In this document: in pieces, positions 53,010 to 62,656 of the stretch
How the letters are laid out: each line of letters begins with the position of its first letter
How positions within the stretch are numbered: the stretch's first letter is position 1
Origin: Mycosarcoma maydis
Taxonomy: Eukaryota; Basidiomycota; Ustilaginomycetes; Ustilaginales
Assembly (NCBI RefSeq): GCF_000328475.2
Contig: NC_026480.1
Span: 1,578,071-1,642,070, forward strand
Direction of reading: 5' to 3'
Length of the DNA stretch: 64,000 nucleotides
Notes under the pieces: generated by a model
Seen by the model: only the letters and a program-made list of their open reading frames with translations
Told to the model about the DNA's origin: nothing
Database searches by the model: none
Position numbers and translations under genes: made by a program

Positions 53010-54563
53010 ATGCTCGCACACGAATTTTCATCCACCATACCTATGTCGATACCCACAAGCGCTCCCGTCCAGTCCCCGAGCCTTGTCCAAGGGAAGGATC
53101 AGGATCAAAACATGGTCGACCCAAGTCTCGCTCCAACCATCGATCCAACCATCGATCGCAGCATGATTCGTCAAGACGCCAACACCCCATTCTTCTTTGC
53201 AAGCCCCTTCGAAGCTATATCCAACATGGATGCGCGCATCCCAGACATGATCAACGCAGCTTCCATGCCAACTCCGCTCATGACCGCTGCAACGTCGTTC
53301 TCGTCTGTAGATTCCACCTCGTATTCAGACCTCTTTGATGCTTGCTCCTCTGTGACGGCTTCTTCAAGAGCACAAAGCATGGCGTCGACCTTGAAAGCCG
53401 ACCTGTCAGCTCCTTCTGCCGCTGTTGAACAACAGCCCGATGACATGATAGCCTCACACTCACCGTGCAACGACACGCTCTACCGTCCCCGTCGTAATGC
53501 TGTCGCACAGCTTCCCCCTTTGGTTTCAAGTGGCCTAATGGCAAGCGTTCTCGGAGCGACCGGCAAGTCAGAGACAGATCCTAGCTCTATGCCGTCTTCA
53601 GAGTGGGAAGAGGAGCCGAGCGACGTCGAAGCGTTGTCGCCGAACAGCTGCCCTCTCAGTCCCAGCACGAAGCCATTCGCAAGTCGTGCCAGAGCTGCAT
53701 CCATGCGCGAGACAAACCAGCTTCCTCGCTTGCATCGGATCCTCTCTTCATGGGACTTCAGCTGCGATCGTGGACGCTACCGCAAGCCATCCAAGACCGG
53801 TCCCAAGTCGATTAAAGGCAACAAGGCCCGCCATCTCAAGGCTCAGCAGACCAAGCAAGACCCTCACAACGCTTCGGGTTCCTTGACGGGGCGGGGGCCT
53901 GGACGACCTCGCAAGAACACCGTTGCCTCGATGGAGCTCGACATGGGCATTGATGAGTCTGACGCTGCGCTCAGTGAACCCCAGAACGCATGCGATGACG
54001 ACTCCTGCGGCACGCAGGACGATGTCACCAAGCGGTCCTTGGGATCGTCCAAGTCGTGCGGCAACTCGTTCTCGCTTACAGACCACATCGTCCTTCGTCC
54101 ACGTGCCGACCGCGATGAGGACGAGGTTGCCTATCCAAACTACGCACCTAATCATCAAGAAGCGAGGGTGAATACGGGCCCCGACCTCAGTCTCGCGGGC
54201 CAAGAAATCGTTGATGAGACGCAGCTCACCTTCACCACGGATCTTTACGCGCCACGCTTCACTCGTCGCGGGGCGTACGGCCGCGAAGGCTGGTGCAGCA
54301 TGTGCACGCACGGCGAGTGGTACTCGATGAAACGCAGTCAGTACCTCTACCATCTCCAGTACGACCACGGCATCTGCAGCTTGACTCGCAAGACGTTCGA
54401 ACCACCAGTGAACATGCGAGTCTGGAACGACCCCATGCAGCGCACCGAAGGTCTCTGCCATTACTGCCAGGAGTGGACCCCCATCTGCTTTGGCGCCGTC
54501 CGCAAGCGTGACTACAAGGCTTGGTTCAAGCACGCTCACAAGTGTCATCGACACAAGGCCTGA
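53010..54563 (+). CDS. Rua1-family transcription regulator (C-terminal C2H2-like zinc domain, AT-hook)
   Basis: 517 residues, ATG at 53010, single exon. The N-terminal 250 residues are Ser/Thr/Pro-rich and low in complexity, as expected for an activation region. An AT-hook-like GRGPGRPRK lies at about 292-300. The last 90 residues carry the Rua1 C-terminal domain: GWCSMCTHGEWYSMKRSQ, YLYHLQYDHGIC, then GLCHYCQEWTPIC and WFKHAHKCHRH, forming paired Cx2C...HxnH zinc sites. Rua1 of U. maydis is the activator of the ustilagic acid cluster; this protein is a relative, but its neighbours are not the ustilagic acid genes. By analogy it may control the surrounding metabolic block. Confidence 0.85.
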   Translation: MLAHEFSSTIPMSIPTSAPVQSPSLVQGKDQDQNMVDPSLAPTIDPTIDRSMIRQDANTPFFFASPFEAISNMDARIPDMINAASMPTPLMTAATSFSSVDSTSYSDLFDACSSVTASSRAQSMASTLKADLSAPSAAVEQQPDDMIASHSPCNDTLYRPRRNAVAQLPPLVSSGLMASVLGATGKSETDPSSMPSSEWEEEPSDVEALSPNSCPLSPSTKPFASRARAASMRETNQLPRLHRILSSWDFSCDRGRYRKPSKTGPKSIKGNKARHLKAQQTKQDPHNASGSLTGRGPGRPRKNTVASMELDMGIDESDAALSEPQNACDDDSCGTQDDVTKRSLGSSKSCGNSFSLTDHIVLRPRADRDEDEVAYPNYAPNHQEARVNTGPDLSLAGQEIVDETQLTFTTDLYAPRFTRRGAYGREGWCSMCTHGEWYSMKRSQYLYHLQYDHGICSLTRKTFEPPVNMRVWNDPMQRTEGLCHYCQEWTPICFGAVRKRDYKAWFKHAHKCHRHKA

Positions 54564-54804
54564 CCTACACTGCATACCAACTCACTTTAGTTATTCCATC
54601 GTACTGAATACCCCGTATTCGCATGAGCTCAATTACAAGACCATCCCATTACTTTGATAGCGTCTGACGTAGGCTGTGCTGCCGTCGGTTATGGAGGCCT
54701 ATTTGCTGCACCGTGCAAAATGCTGACCGGTGGCGAAACAGAATGTGCATTGTCAAAGGCTACTTCCTAGCTTACTTGGCTCAAACATGGCATATCGCTT
54801 TCTA

Positions 54805-56804
54805 TCAAATTCGATCCTGTTTAAGTGAAGTTGATACTGGCGGTGGGGGATCACACCACAGCTGCTGTTGCTGCTCGGCCCTGGCGTAGAACTGCGTACC
54901 TTCCTCGGAAACGTACTTCAGCAGCTCGACGAGGTCATCCCACTTGGCGTATGGATGCACAACCAGCCTGCAGCAAGCAACGCAAGGGCAAGAAAAGAAC
55001 AAGACGCATTTTGGTCAGTCAAAGTTTCTTCTTCACGGAACGGCGTAGCAACGCAGCCGCTTACCTGATGTAGAGATTGGTAGTGTTTGGCATGGGCGCA
55101 AAGTCGACAGCGAAGCGGGTGTTCTTGAACGAAGCGTGAACGTGGACGATACATGCGTTTGAGAGATTGTCCGCGTGTGCAGCGTTTGATGTCCAAGGTG
55201 GGATGGGTCGGAAGCATACCTGCAGGAACGGCGGGGAAGGTACCGAGCCCAGTTCAAGCTGCAGACTCTCTGTCTTGTTCACCAGGTAGTCGCGCAGCTT
55301 CTGAGCCTGCTTGAGAGCATTCGTGATGCGTTGACCGAAGCCGTGACTGCCATGTCGCTTCCAGGCGAGGTAGAACTTGAACGCGTCAGGTCGTCGGCCG
55401 CAGCCCAAGGTCTTGGTTGCTTGGTCGAGCTTCGGTGCCTCTTGTTTCGTTGGTAGAAGCGGGACCACGCTTCGTGGTGACTCGGCCAACCTCTCTAGAT
55501 GGAACAAATACGGCGCCTCAACTTTCAATCGAGAAGCCGACCGCTTGTTGCCGAAGAGCAAGAAACTGCATTGGTGCGGTATGCCGAGCAGCTTATGAGG
55601 GTTGATTGTCACCGAATCTGCGAAGTGACTGCCCAGGAAAAGGTGCTGCGTCGTCGGCGAGAAAATGGCAGGTCCGCCCCAAGAGGCATCAATGTGCAAC
55701 CACAATCGGTATTCTCGACAGACCGACGCCATGCCCGAGATGTCATCGAACGCGCCAAGCACCGTAGTACCCGCTGTAGCGCATGCAAAGAGCGGAACAT
55801 GACCGTTGATGCAAGCTTTTCGTATCTCTGCTCGAAGAGCTTCGATCGACATTTGGCCGTTGTCGTTGCAAGCGACTTTGACGACTGAGTCGGTGCCTAA
55901 ACCGCAAGCCACCGCCGACTGCTCGATACTGTGGACCCAACAATGTCAGACTAGGTCTCGTGAGCCGTTGTACAAAGAAGGAACGTGAGCAGAAAAGGAA
56001 ACCCTTGGTCCACTTACGAGTAATGGCAATGGTCGCTGGCAAAGATAAGGAACCTGGGAAGACACTGCATCGCCAAGGAAGAAGGATCGTGTCCTGAACG
56101 AATGCGCTCCTTCATCAAGTCGTTGTAGATCCCCGCCACTCCCCTTTCTCTGAAACTTGGAAACTGGGAGCTCAGACATGCTTGAAGAGCAGTTGTGTTG
56201 GAAGCGCTGCCTCCGGGCATTGTGACACCATCACAAAGGTTCTGTCTTGAGCTGTGATTAGCTTGGAACGTCTTGGTCGTATATGAAGAAAACAAAAGAC
56301 GGCTTTGCAACTCACTGTGTCCAGCCCAAACACTTTGGCAAGCTCTTTGACGCAAAAGACTTCGACTTGAGCAAAGAAAGGGTTGGCCGATTCGACGTGC
56401 CCGCTTGCGTTCGAGCATGCCATGACCATGTCGCCGATGACTCCAACTGGATCGGGTTTACTGTAAAGCTTTTCCCAAAAGCGGCCCTTTGCCGGTACGA
56501 AAACAAGACAAAGATGTGAGCTTGGATCATACTTGCTCCTTCGGGAACACTTTTTCACGAGGTCACTCACTGTCCACGGATTGACGCTCCGGCGCAACGC
56601 TTCTTGTACTTCGACTTGAATTTCATCCCGCGAGCACCCTTTCTCCTTGAGCGTAAGTTTCAATGTTGAAGCTGCCAGCTGCGGGTGCGCTGGTGTCTTG
56701 AACGATTCGGCTTCGTGTGTCCATGCCACCAACGTCCTGTACGTTGGCTCCAGCAATGTTTCAAATTCTTCAGCTGTGAAGAGCGAGACGTCTGTGCAGG
56801 GCAT
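54805..56804 (-). CDS. Group II PLP-dependent decarboxylase, glutamate/cysteine-sulfinate decarboxylase-like
   Basis: Exons 56571..56804, 56316..56486, 56018..56241, 55065..55928, 54805..54967; 551 residues, every junction in frame. Motifs: GRFWEKLY...DPVGVIGD, VTMPGGSASNTTAL, SDHCHYS|IEQSAVACGLGTDSV, FACATAGTTVLGAFD, WLHIDASWGG (PLP-binding Asp), TINPHKLLGIPHQCS (Schiff-base Lys), and GCGRRPDAFKFYLAWKRHG, a block found in GAD, CSAD and insect aspartate decarboxylases but not in tryptophan or DOPA decarboxylases. It would make GABA, beta-alanine or taurine-type amines in the cytosol. I start at the first in-frame ATG (56804); the frame is open upstream (LIGSAPSASETL..) past a CTCTTAG acceptor, so extra 5' exons up to about 57000-57120 are possible. 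Confidence 0.85.
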
Positions 56805-57402
56805 CCTGGTAATCCAACTGGTCAATGTTTCCGAAGCTGAAGGTGCACTCCCAATCAAGCTGATGGGGGAAAGATCCTAAGAGGAATGTCAAAATGGGAC
56901 AGGTCTTTGATAGAGAAGGCTTACCACGAAGCCAAGAGCTGCAAAAACGTTGACTATTTGAGAGTGTGCAAATAACAGCCTACATTGCAAACACTTGAGA
57001 AGGCTCTCATGGCTGCTTGACCCGAACTAGCCGAGACGCTTCCGGCTTGCTATCACAACATTTGGCATGCAGTAGCGGGTCATGCAATGTGTGCATATCT
57101 GGTACCGGGAAGCGGTGGGAGACAGTTGCCCGCCTTTATGATTGTCAAATAAACAGCCTCACCTGCAAGCCGGCAACGGCAACAATGATATCGTTGCGCA
57201 GACTAACAGACCTTTGCTGCACACTGATCACTCTAGCAAAAAGACGTCTCGACTACCAGTGGTATCGGTTCAAAGCGTTTATTTGAGTTGATATGCGTGT
57301 GACTGCAGACTAGATGATTTGACGACGTGGGAGGGCGACCGAAAATGAAATGCATGCTAAGAGCAACAGAGGTAGATGGATGACCAAGGTAGGAAAAGAC
57401 AT
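56805..57402. other. Intergenic region, possibly holding 5' exons of the decarboxylase
   Basis: On the minus strand an open stretch at about 56910-57020, ending FAALGFV before a GTAAGC donor, joins in frame to DLSPISLIG of the decarboxylase reading. I found no clear ATG for it, so it is left outside the gene. Confidence 0.4.
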
Positions 57403-58563
57403 CTAGCTGCGACGGCTGGAGAGAGTGCTCTGCATCTGAGCTCGATCGCGGTCGTTGAGATTGGTCACGATGAGGATGACCTTGTTGCGGTCCAAGAATC
57501 TGCCCAGCTTGCCTTGGCGTTTCTCGAGCTCCTTGCGATGTTCCTCCTCCTCCTGCTCCAAATAACGCAAGACGGCCATTTGGCCCCCCTGTCTCTGAAT
57601 CTCTTCGATGGTTTGCTGCCGCTTTTTGATCCTCCTGGCATTCTTCTTGGCCGGAAGGCGATCTTGCCAAATGTTGTACTTTTCGACTTTCTCTGCTGCC
57701 CTGTCGACCAGAGAGATGGCTGGTTCCTGATACTGAGAGGGTTGTAAGGGAGAGTACTGGTCGTGCTTAATTTTGACGTAGCCGGGGCCGTAGTCAAAGG
57801 GATCGTATTCGATGGGTCGTTTGTTGAGGTTGAACATGCCACCTCGCGCCTTGGGGTGGTTCTCGGGCAGAACGTTGGGCGAACCCAGCGAGAACTGGAA
57901 AGTGCTCTGCCGAGTTGCAAGCTCATCCCCATTGCTGGGAGGAATCGACTGTGTCGGGTATACGCTGGAAACAGGCACGATCTGAGCACGAAGACCACGC
58001 AGGTGGAAGAAGCTTTGGTTGGCATGCGCTACGTACGCTTCACTTCGAGCGCGACTCTTGATGTGCGCGGCAGTTGTGGTCAACGCTTGAGTTCCGATAG
58101 TGGCAACGAGGAGCTCCCACGAACTGCACGCGATGGTTCCGATATCGATGGCAAAGTTGAAGATCTTGATCTTGTTGTCAAAGCCAATCGCAACATTGAG
58201 CCTGTTGAGGAACTTGATGAACTGCTGCTCGCTGACGCCACTCTCGGCCAAAGCAGGCGCGTACAGCAGCTGGAATCCTCGCAGACGATCGCCCTGCCTT
58301 CGCTGAGGGATCAAGACGGGCTTCTCAAGTCTCTGCGGCAGCACGCGTGGAGGATCGTCAAAGTAGCTGGGCAGGCTTTGGAATGCCTGGTATGCGTCGT
58401 TTCGAAGACGCTCCTCATCTGCTGTGAGTTGGTCATTCTGCTCCCGAGTGAGCTCGGCAGCTCCATAGCCATCGAGAGCAGGGGTGGATTGCATGCCATT
58501 CAGACCAAGCCGTTGTTCTTTGAGGTCGGCCTTTTGCTTGTAATGATCAACGAGAGCATCCAT
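57403..58563 (-). CDS. Uncharacterised fungal protein of the IPQRR...RGF family with C-terminal coiled coil
   Basis: 386 residues from the first ATG (58563). The conserved block is PVLIPQRRQGDRLRGFQLLYAPALAESGVSEQQFIKFLNRLN (about 80-125; quoted here only as positions 80-95 IPQRRQGDRLRGF and 100-112 APALAESGVSEQQ). I recall a widespread fungal family with this I-P-Q-R-R-P...R-G-F...Y-A-P pattern, seen near several secondary-metabolite clusters, with no known function. A hydrophobic segment (NFAIDIGTIACSSWELLVATIG) follows. The C-terminus (about 290-370) is rich in Glu, Lys, Arg and Gln and predicted helical. Neighbours are the decarboxylase (same strand) and a divergent P450. Confidence 0.7.
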   Translation of the reverse strand: MDALVDHYKQKADLKEQRLGLNGMQSTPALDGYGAAELTREQNDQLTADEERLRNDAYQAFQSLPSYFDDPPRVLPQRLEKPVLIPQRRQGDRLRGFQLLYAPALAESGVSEQQFIKFLNRLNVAIGFDNKIKIFNFAIDIGTIACSSWELLVATIGTQALTTTAAHIKSRARSEAYVAHANQSFFHLRGLRAQIVPVSSVYPTQSIPPSNGDELATRQSTFQFSLGSPNVLPENHPKARGGMFNLNKRPIEYDPFDYGPGYVKIKHDQYSPLQPSQYQEPAISLVDRAAEKVEKYNIWQDRLPAKKNARRIKKRQQTIEEIQRQGGQMAVLRYLEQEEEEHRKELEKRQGKLGRFLDRNKVILIVTNLNDRDRAQMQSTLSSRRS

Positions 58564-59271
58564 GTTGAGGGTCTTTTTTTTGGCAGGCTCGTAAACGGAT
58601 GGAAGGGAGTGGTGCAAAGCTATGCAAACACTGTCAATGTCTTTTTATCAAGAGCGGCTGAAAAGCGAGAAAAAGTGATGCTCAGTAACTTGGCAGATGA
58701 GGGTGCGGCAGGCGGCAAGAAAGGGTCCTGGCTGCACGGCACGCTTACTCTTCGGCAAGAACGGGGTCAGGCAAACCCGTCAAGACTTGCAGAGTGCTCG
58801 AAGGCTTTGCAACCAAAGCAACGGTTTAGCCTTGCGGTGCTGTTGCCGTAGACTGCTCGGCACCTATTTCGGCGCGTTATCAAGGCCGACCGCCTCGGCT
58901 ATTGTATGCATGTCAAATTCGGCCAACGTTCTTAATTTTCTTGCCAGGCTTTCCTTGCATGGAAGCTGGTCAAATGACGCTTCCCGCTTCCGTTGCATTG
59001 CAAGCATAGCAAAAATATAAATTTTAAGAAAAACAAGAACGCTTCCACGTCAAAAACATGTTCCGACAAGATCACGACCAAATCTGTCCATATCCAGGCG
59101 CCGCTGGTCAAGAATGATATGCCACCGTGCAGCGGGCAATGTCAATAGGCCCTTCATATACAAATCGCTGTCCTGAATTAGATCGGCAATGTGATCATAA
59201 AGTCTTCCCCCCCTGTTGCTTACAGACGGCGTCGGGTACGCCTTTCTTTACACGTCGATCTCATTTTGGAT
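58564..59271. other. Divergent promoter region, IPQRR-family gene / P450 gene
   Basis: No gene. A CATATACAAAT element at about 59155 is a possible TATA-like site about 115 bp before the P450 ATG. Confidence 0.45.
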
Positions 59272-60969
59272 ATGATCTCACTCGTGCAGCACAGCTTCGA
59301 CTTTTTCGAAACGAGATTGGGTCTGGCTGTCGGCTTCATCATCACCCTTGCGCTTGTTTATCGTGACCGAGCGGTGTTCGTGGCCAAATGTGACCATATC
59401 AAGGGTCCACCAGGACTTCCTCTGTGAGTATACGATAACCCGGCGAGCCTCGCTAGACGGCAGCTTGACTGACTGCGATTGCAACCCTACCCCAGGCTTG
59501 GAAACACACTTCAAGTTTTCAAGGAAGCCGCAGATCCACTCCAAGCAATGCTATCTAGATCTGCCGTGTATGGGCTCCCAAACACGATGACTGTCCTTGG
59601 TATGGGCCGAGCCATCAACATCACACGTCCAGACTGGATACAGCACGTCCAGAAGACCAATTTCAGCAACTACGTCAAAGGGCCCAAGTTGCACACCTGC
59701 TTGAAAGACTTGCTTGGCGATGGTATCTTCAACGCAGACGGCCACAGTTGGAAGGCGCAGCGCAAGGTTGGCTCCAATATTATGACAATGTCCAATCTTA
59801 AGAACCTAGTCGCGGGGGTCCTCGATGCACAGTCCCAACGCTTCTCTGATCTGCTGCAGCAGGCAGCTAAGCAAGGGACCCCGATCGACCTTCAGAAAGC
59901 CTACTTCGATTTCACCATCCAGACTTTCCTCAGAATCGCTTTCAGCACGGATCTGGAGACAGTTCAATCGACCAGAATCGCGACTCGATCTGAACAGCAG
60001 AAAGCTGCCCAACACCTCTCTTTTGCCGACGCATTCGACTTGGCCCAGCGACTGACTGTACGGCGCATCAATCGACCATGGTGGAAGCTCACCCGCCGGT
60101 GGGAACCCAGCGAGAAGAAGCTCGAACACGCGATTCGCACAATTGATCGGTACTTGTACCCGCTCATCGAGCGACGGAGTCAGAACAAGTCGAAAGCGGA
60201 CAAGAGGCACGCAGACCTCTTAGACTTGTTCCTCTCGTACCGCGACGACCAGGATCAGCCTCTCACGCCCAAACAGCTTCGGGACGCTTTGCTCAACTAC
60301 CTTCTCGCTGGTCGCGACACAACCGCCGAGAGTCTTTCTTGGGCTTCTTTCGAGCTTCTGCGCCATCCCGAGGTAGTACACGACCTACGCCAAGAGCTCA
60401 TGTCACACTCTATCTGGTTTGACCCTCACCAAAAAATTGATGACGACGATGCAGAACAGCGTTCGAGTTCGTTTGAGCTGTCACACACAAAGCAGCTTCA
60501 CCACGTTCGATCCATCTACCACGAATCGCTTCGTCTCCATCCCTCGGTCCCACGATCATCCAAGATCGCGCTCCAGGACGACGTGCTGCCTGGTGGCGTT
60601 GTGGTACCAAAAGACACCACGGTCATCTGGTCAGACTGGCTGCTGGCCAGGAACAAGAGCGTCTGGGGTGACGATGCCGATGAATGGAAGCCGCGTCGAT
60701 GGCTGAACGCTGAAGGCGAGTTCATAAATGAAAGCCCGTGGAAGTTTCACGCTTTCAATGGCGGCCCGAGAACCTGCCTTGGTATCCAGCTTGCCCAGTT
60801 TCAGGGCATGTACATGCTTTCCAGGATCTTCAGCGACTTTGATCTGGAGCTCGAGTCGGATCGTGGACTGCATTTCGAGCCTGAGGTCGAAAACACGCTG
60901 ACCTTACCCATGAAGCATCCCTTGATGGTAAGGGTGTATACTCGTGCTAAGACGAGCAGAGCCCCCTAA
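59272..60969 (+). CDS. Cytochrome P450, CYP52/CYP63-like (fatty acid or alkane omega-hydroxylase type)
   Basis: Two exons, 59272..59423 and 59496..60969, 541 residues. The GTGAGT donor and CCCCAG acceptor join PPGLPL to LGNTLQVF, the classic proline hinge. A hydrophobic anchor spans about 15-32. I-helix AGRDTTAE near 325, EXXR in YHESLRLHP, PERF-equivalent WKPRRW, and haem loop FNGGPRTCLG near 495, the form typical of CYP52, CYP63 and CYP86-like enzymes. Those hydroxylate the end of fatty acids, alkanes or related chains at the ER. It could act with the fatty alcohol oxidase encoded near 15.5-17.9 kb, though that gene is far away. Its stop is 55 bp before the repeat array at the right end. 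Confidence 0.93.
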
Positions 60970-61024
60970 ACGCTTTATGGGAAGTCTTGGCGTTCTCGGC
61001 TTCTCGGTTCGTCGTCATGGTATG

Positions 61025-62029
61025 CTAGTAATTTGTGTCCCAGCGCTTACACTAAATGCAGCGCCCCAGATCCCGGAGAGCCAGGATGCAACTGCAAAAT
61101 TGACGCGATTTTGCAGGTCGGAGTTGGCTCCAGGGTACTAAAAGCGTGGATGCACGACACTGATGAAGTGCCTTGGAAATGGGGCCAGCGGTTCCACTCA
61201 AAGCGTGGACGTTTTGTAATTTTAGTTGCCACGCCCTCCACGGCTGTGAGCTGTCCTGGCTGCGCCGCTCTGATCGCACTTTTCTGATTTCCTGCGCAGA
61301 CACCGGCGTGCCTGTTTGCTTATCTCTTCCACCTGCCCATCCATCCACCTTGACTCTCCTACTCTTCGATTCGCGCCTCCATCCACCTTGATACTGCTAT
61401 TGCTTCCATCCACCTTCCACTAGCACTCTTCGATTCAGGCCTCCATCCAACCGCTCTGACCGACGGTCAACGTCTGACACCGACACACACACACACACAC
61501 ACACACACACTGGAGAGGCGGCGCACAATGGCATTCCACAACTTCCATCACAACACTGAGCACGGCATTATCGTCTGTCGGCAATGTGAAGCCTGCCTGG
61601 TGCCCAAAGAGAGCAGCTGGACCAGTCATCTACGCAACCGTCCACACAGCATGAAAGGCGAGCATCTTGTTTGCACCCTCGAGCATTTCCACAGCTTTGG
61701 CCATCTCAGGAGCGTCGACGACTTGCGTAAGCGGGCAGCGGCTAGACGCCGACTACGTCAGCCATGTCGGCCTCTCGACGGGGTTTGCGTCTATGATGGC
61801 TACATGTGCATCTGTGCCGAGGCGTGCGAATACAGGACACGACGACTCGACAAGATCCGACACCACATGAGTGTGCACGGCCGAAAGCCCAAAGAGCACT
61901 CTGACGCTACTCCCCTCTGGCGTGCTTGTAGGCTTCAGACCTATTTTACAGCCAAGGGCATCATTGATTATTTCGAAGTCGACGACGCAGTGCCCATTCA
62001 CCCTCAGCAGACAGCACCGCTCGACCCAT
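61025..62029. repeat. Direct repeat block A (about 1 kb)
   Basis: Nearly identical by eye to 62653-63655. It starts at CTAG, contains a promoter-like stretch, an (AC)14 run (61483-61510), an ATG at 61528 and coding sequence, and ends after CTCGACCCAT. Confidence 0.95.
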
Positions 62030-62133
62030 TCTCATTTCTCGTCTCATCTCTCGTCGCACTCCTGATATGCAACGCAGAGACCCGCGTGCCTCTTTGCTTC
62101 TCTCTTGCATCTGCCATCCACCTTTCACCTTGA
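61528..62133 (+). pseudogene. DUF3505-like (OrsD-type C2H2) gene, copy A, 3' part replaced
   Basis: An intact start MAFHNFHHNTEHGIIVCRQCEAC is followed (in segments) by C2H2-like elements: CxxC...H near 17-36 and DGYMCICAEACEYR...HHMSVH near 92-120, a pattern of DUF3505/OrsD-type proteins of fungi. After residue 167 (..PLDP, base 62029) the sequence leaves the shared block and reads a hydrophobic, promoter-derived tail to a stop at 62133. The tail resembles the untranslated leader of another copy, so a deletion has probably fused copy A to the front of the next unit. Function unknown; may not be expressed. Confidence 0.7.
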
Positions 62134-62335
62134 CTCTCCATTCCATTCGATTCACCTTGACTCTAGTACGCATCGATTCTTGCATCGATCCACCGCCACT
62201 CTACTACACATCGGTTCAGGCAGCGATCCACCGCCACTCTACTACACATCGGTTCAGGCATCGATCCTCACCGACCGACCGTCAACGCATGAGACCGACA
62301 CCGACACACTCTCTGACTGCAGCGGCTAAGCCACA

Positions 62336-62656
62336 ATGGCGTTCGACACCTTCCATCACAACACAGAGCATGCGCGTTATTGTTTGTCTGCAAGTGTGAG
62401 ACCTGCTCACTGACAGGTTGCACGAGTCCGACTTAGCGCATCCACATCGAATGCCACCCGAGTCCATTCTACTCGCAGGTCCACACCTAGGACGATCTGC
62501 ACATCCGCTACCAGCAAGACATCGAGCACGCTGGACGCCAGGGCGGAGCCGGACGAGCAACTGAAGAAGGCGATCCGCGAGCTGTACCGCTCGCGCATGT
62601 ACTGTGCGGTGGGAAGGCCATCGTTCCAGCCAGCGTTGCTCGAGCTTTTGTCCTAG
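62336..62656 (+). pseudogene. DUF3505-like gene, decayed third copy (A')
   Basis: The start MAFDTFHHNTEHA at 62336 matches the other copies at about three in four residues, and the preceding leader has the same CACCGACA and CATCCACC elements. The frame then shifts within the first zinc motif. Most of the middle is missing, and a different frame reads a plausible C-terminal piece (ELYRSRMYCAVGRPSF...) to a TAG at 62654-62656. That stop coincides with the left edge of block B. Confidence 0.65.

Noticed and set aside
54805..56804. Decarboxylase first read as a tryptophan or aromatic amino acid decarboxylase
   Set aside because: The GCGRRPDAFKFYLAWK block and NPHKLLGIPHQCS lysine region belong to the GAD/CSAD branch, not the aromatic branch.
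40000..59300. Perfect matches to the published Rua1 upstream element (core CGCAT, as I remember it)
   Set aside because: Reading the promoters of the block by eye gave only partial matches, and I recall the consensus from memory; a position-matrix scan would be needed.
36689..60969. Ustilagic acid cluster, because of the Rua1-like regulator and P450s
   Set aside because: No fatty acid synthase, glycosyltransferase, acetyl/acyltransferases or ABC exporter is present; the enzyme set is different.
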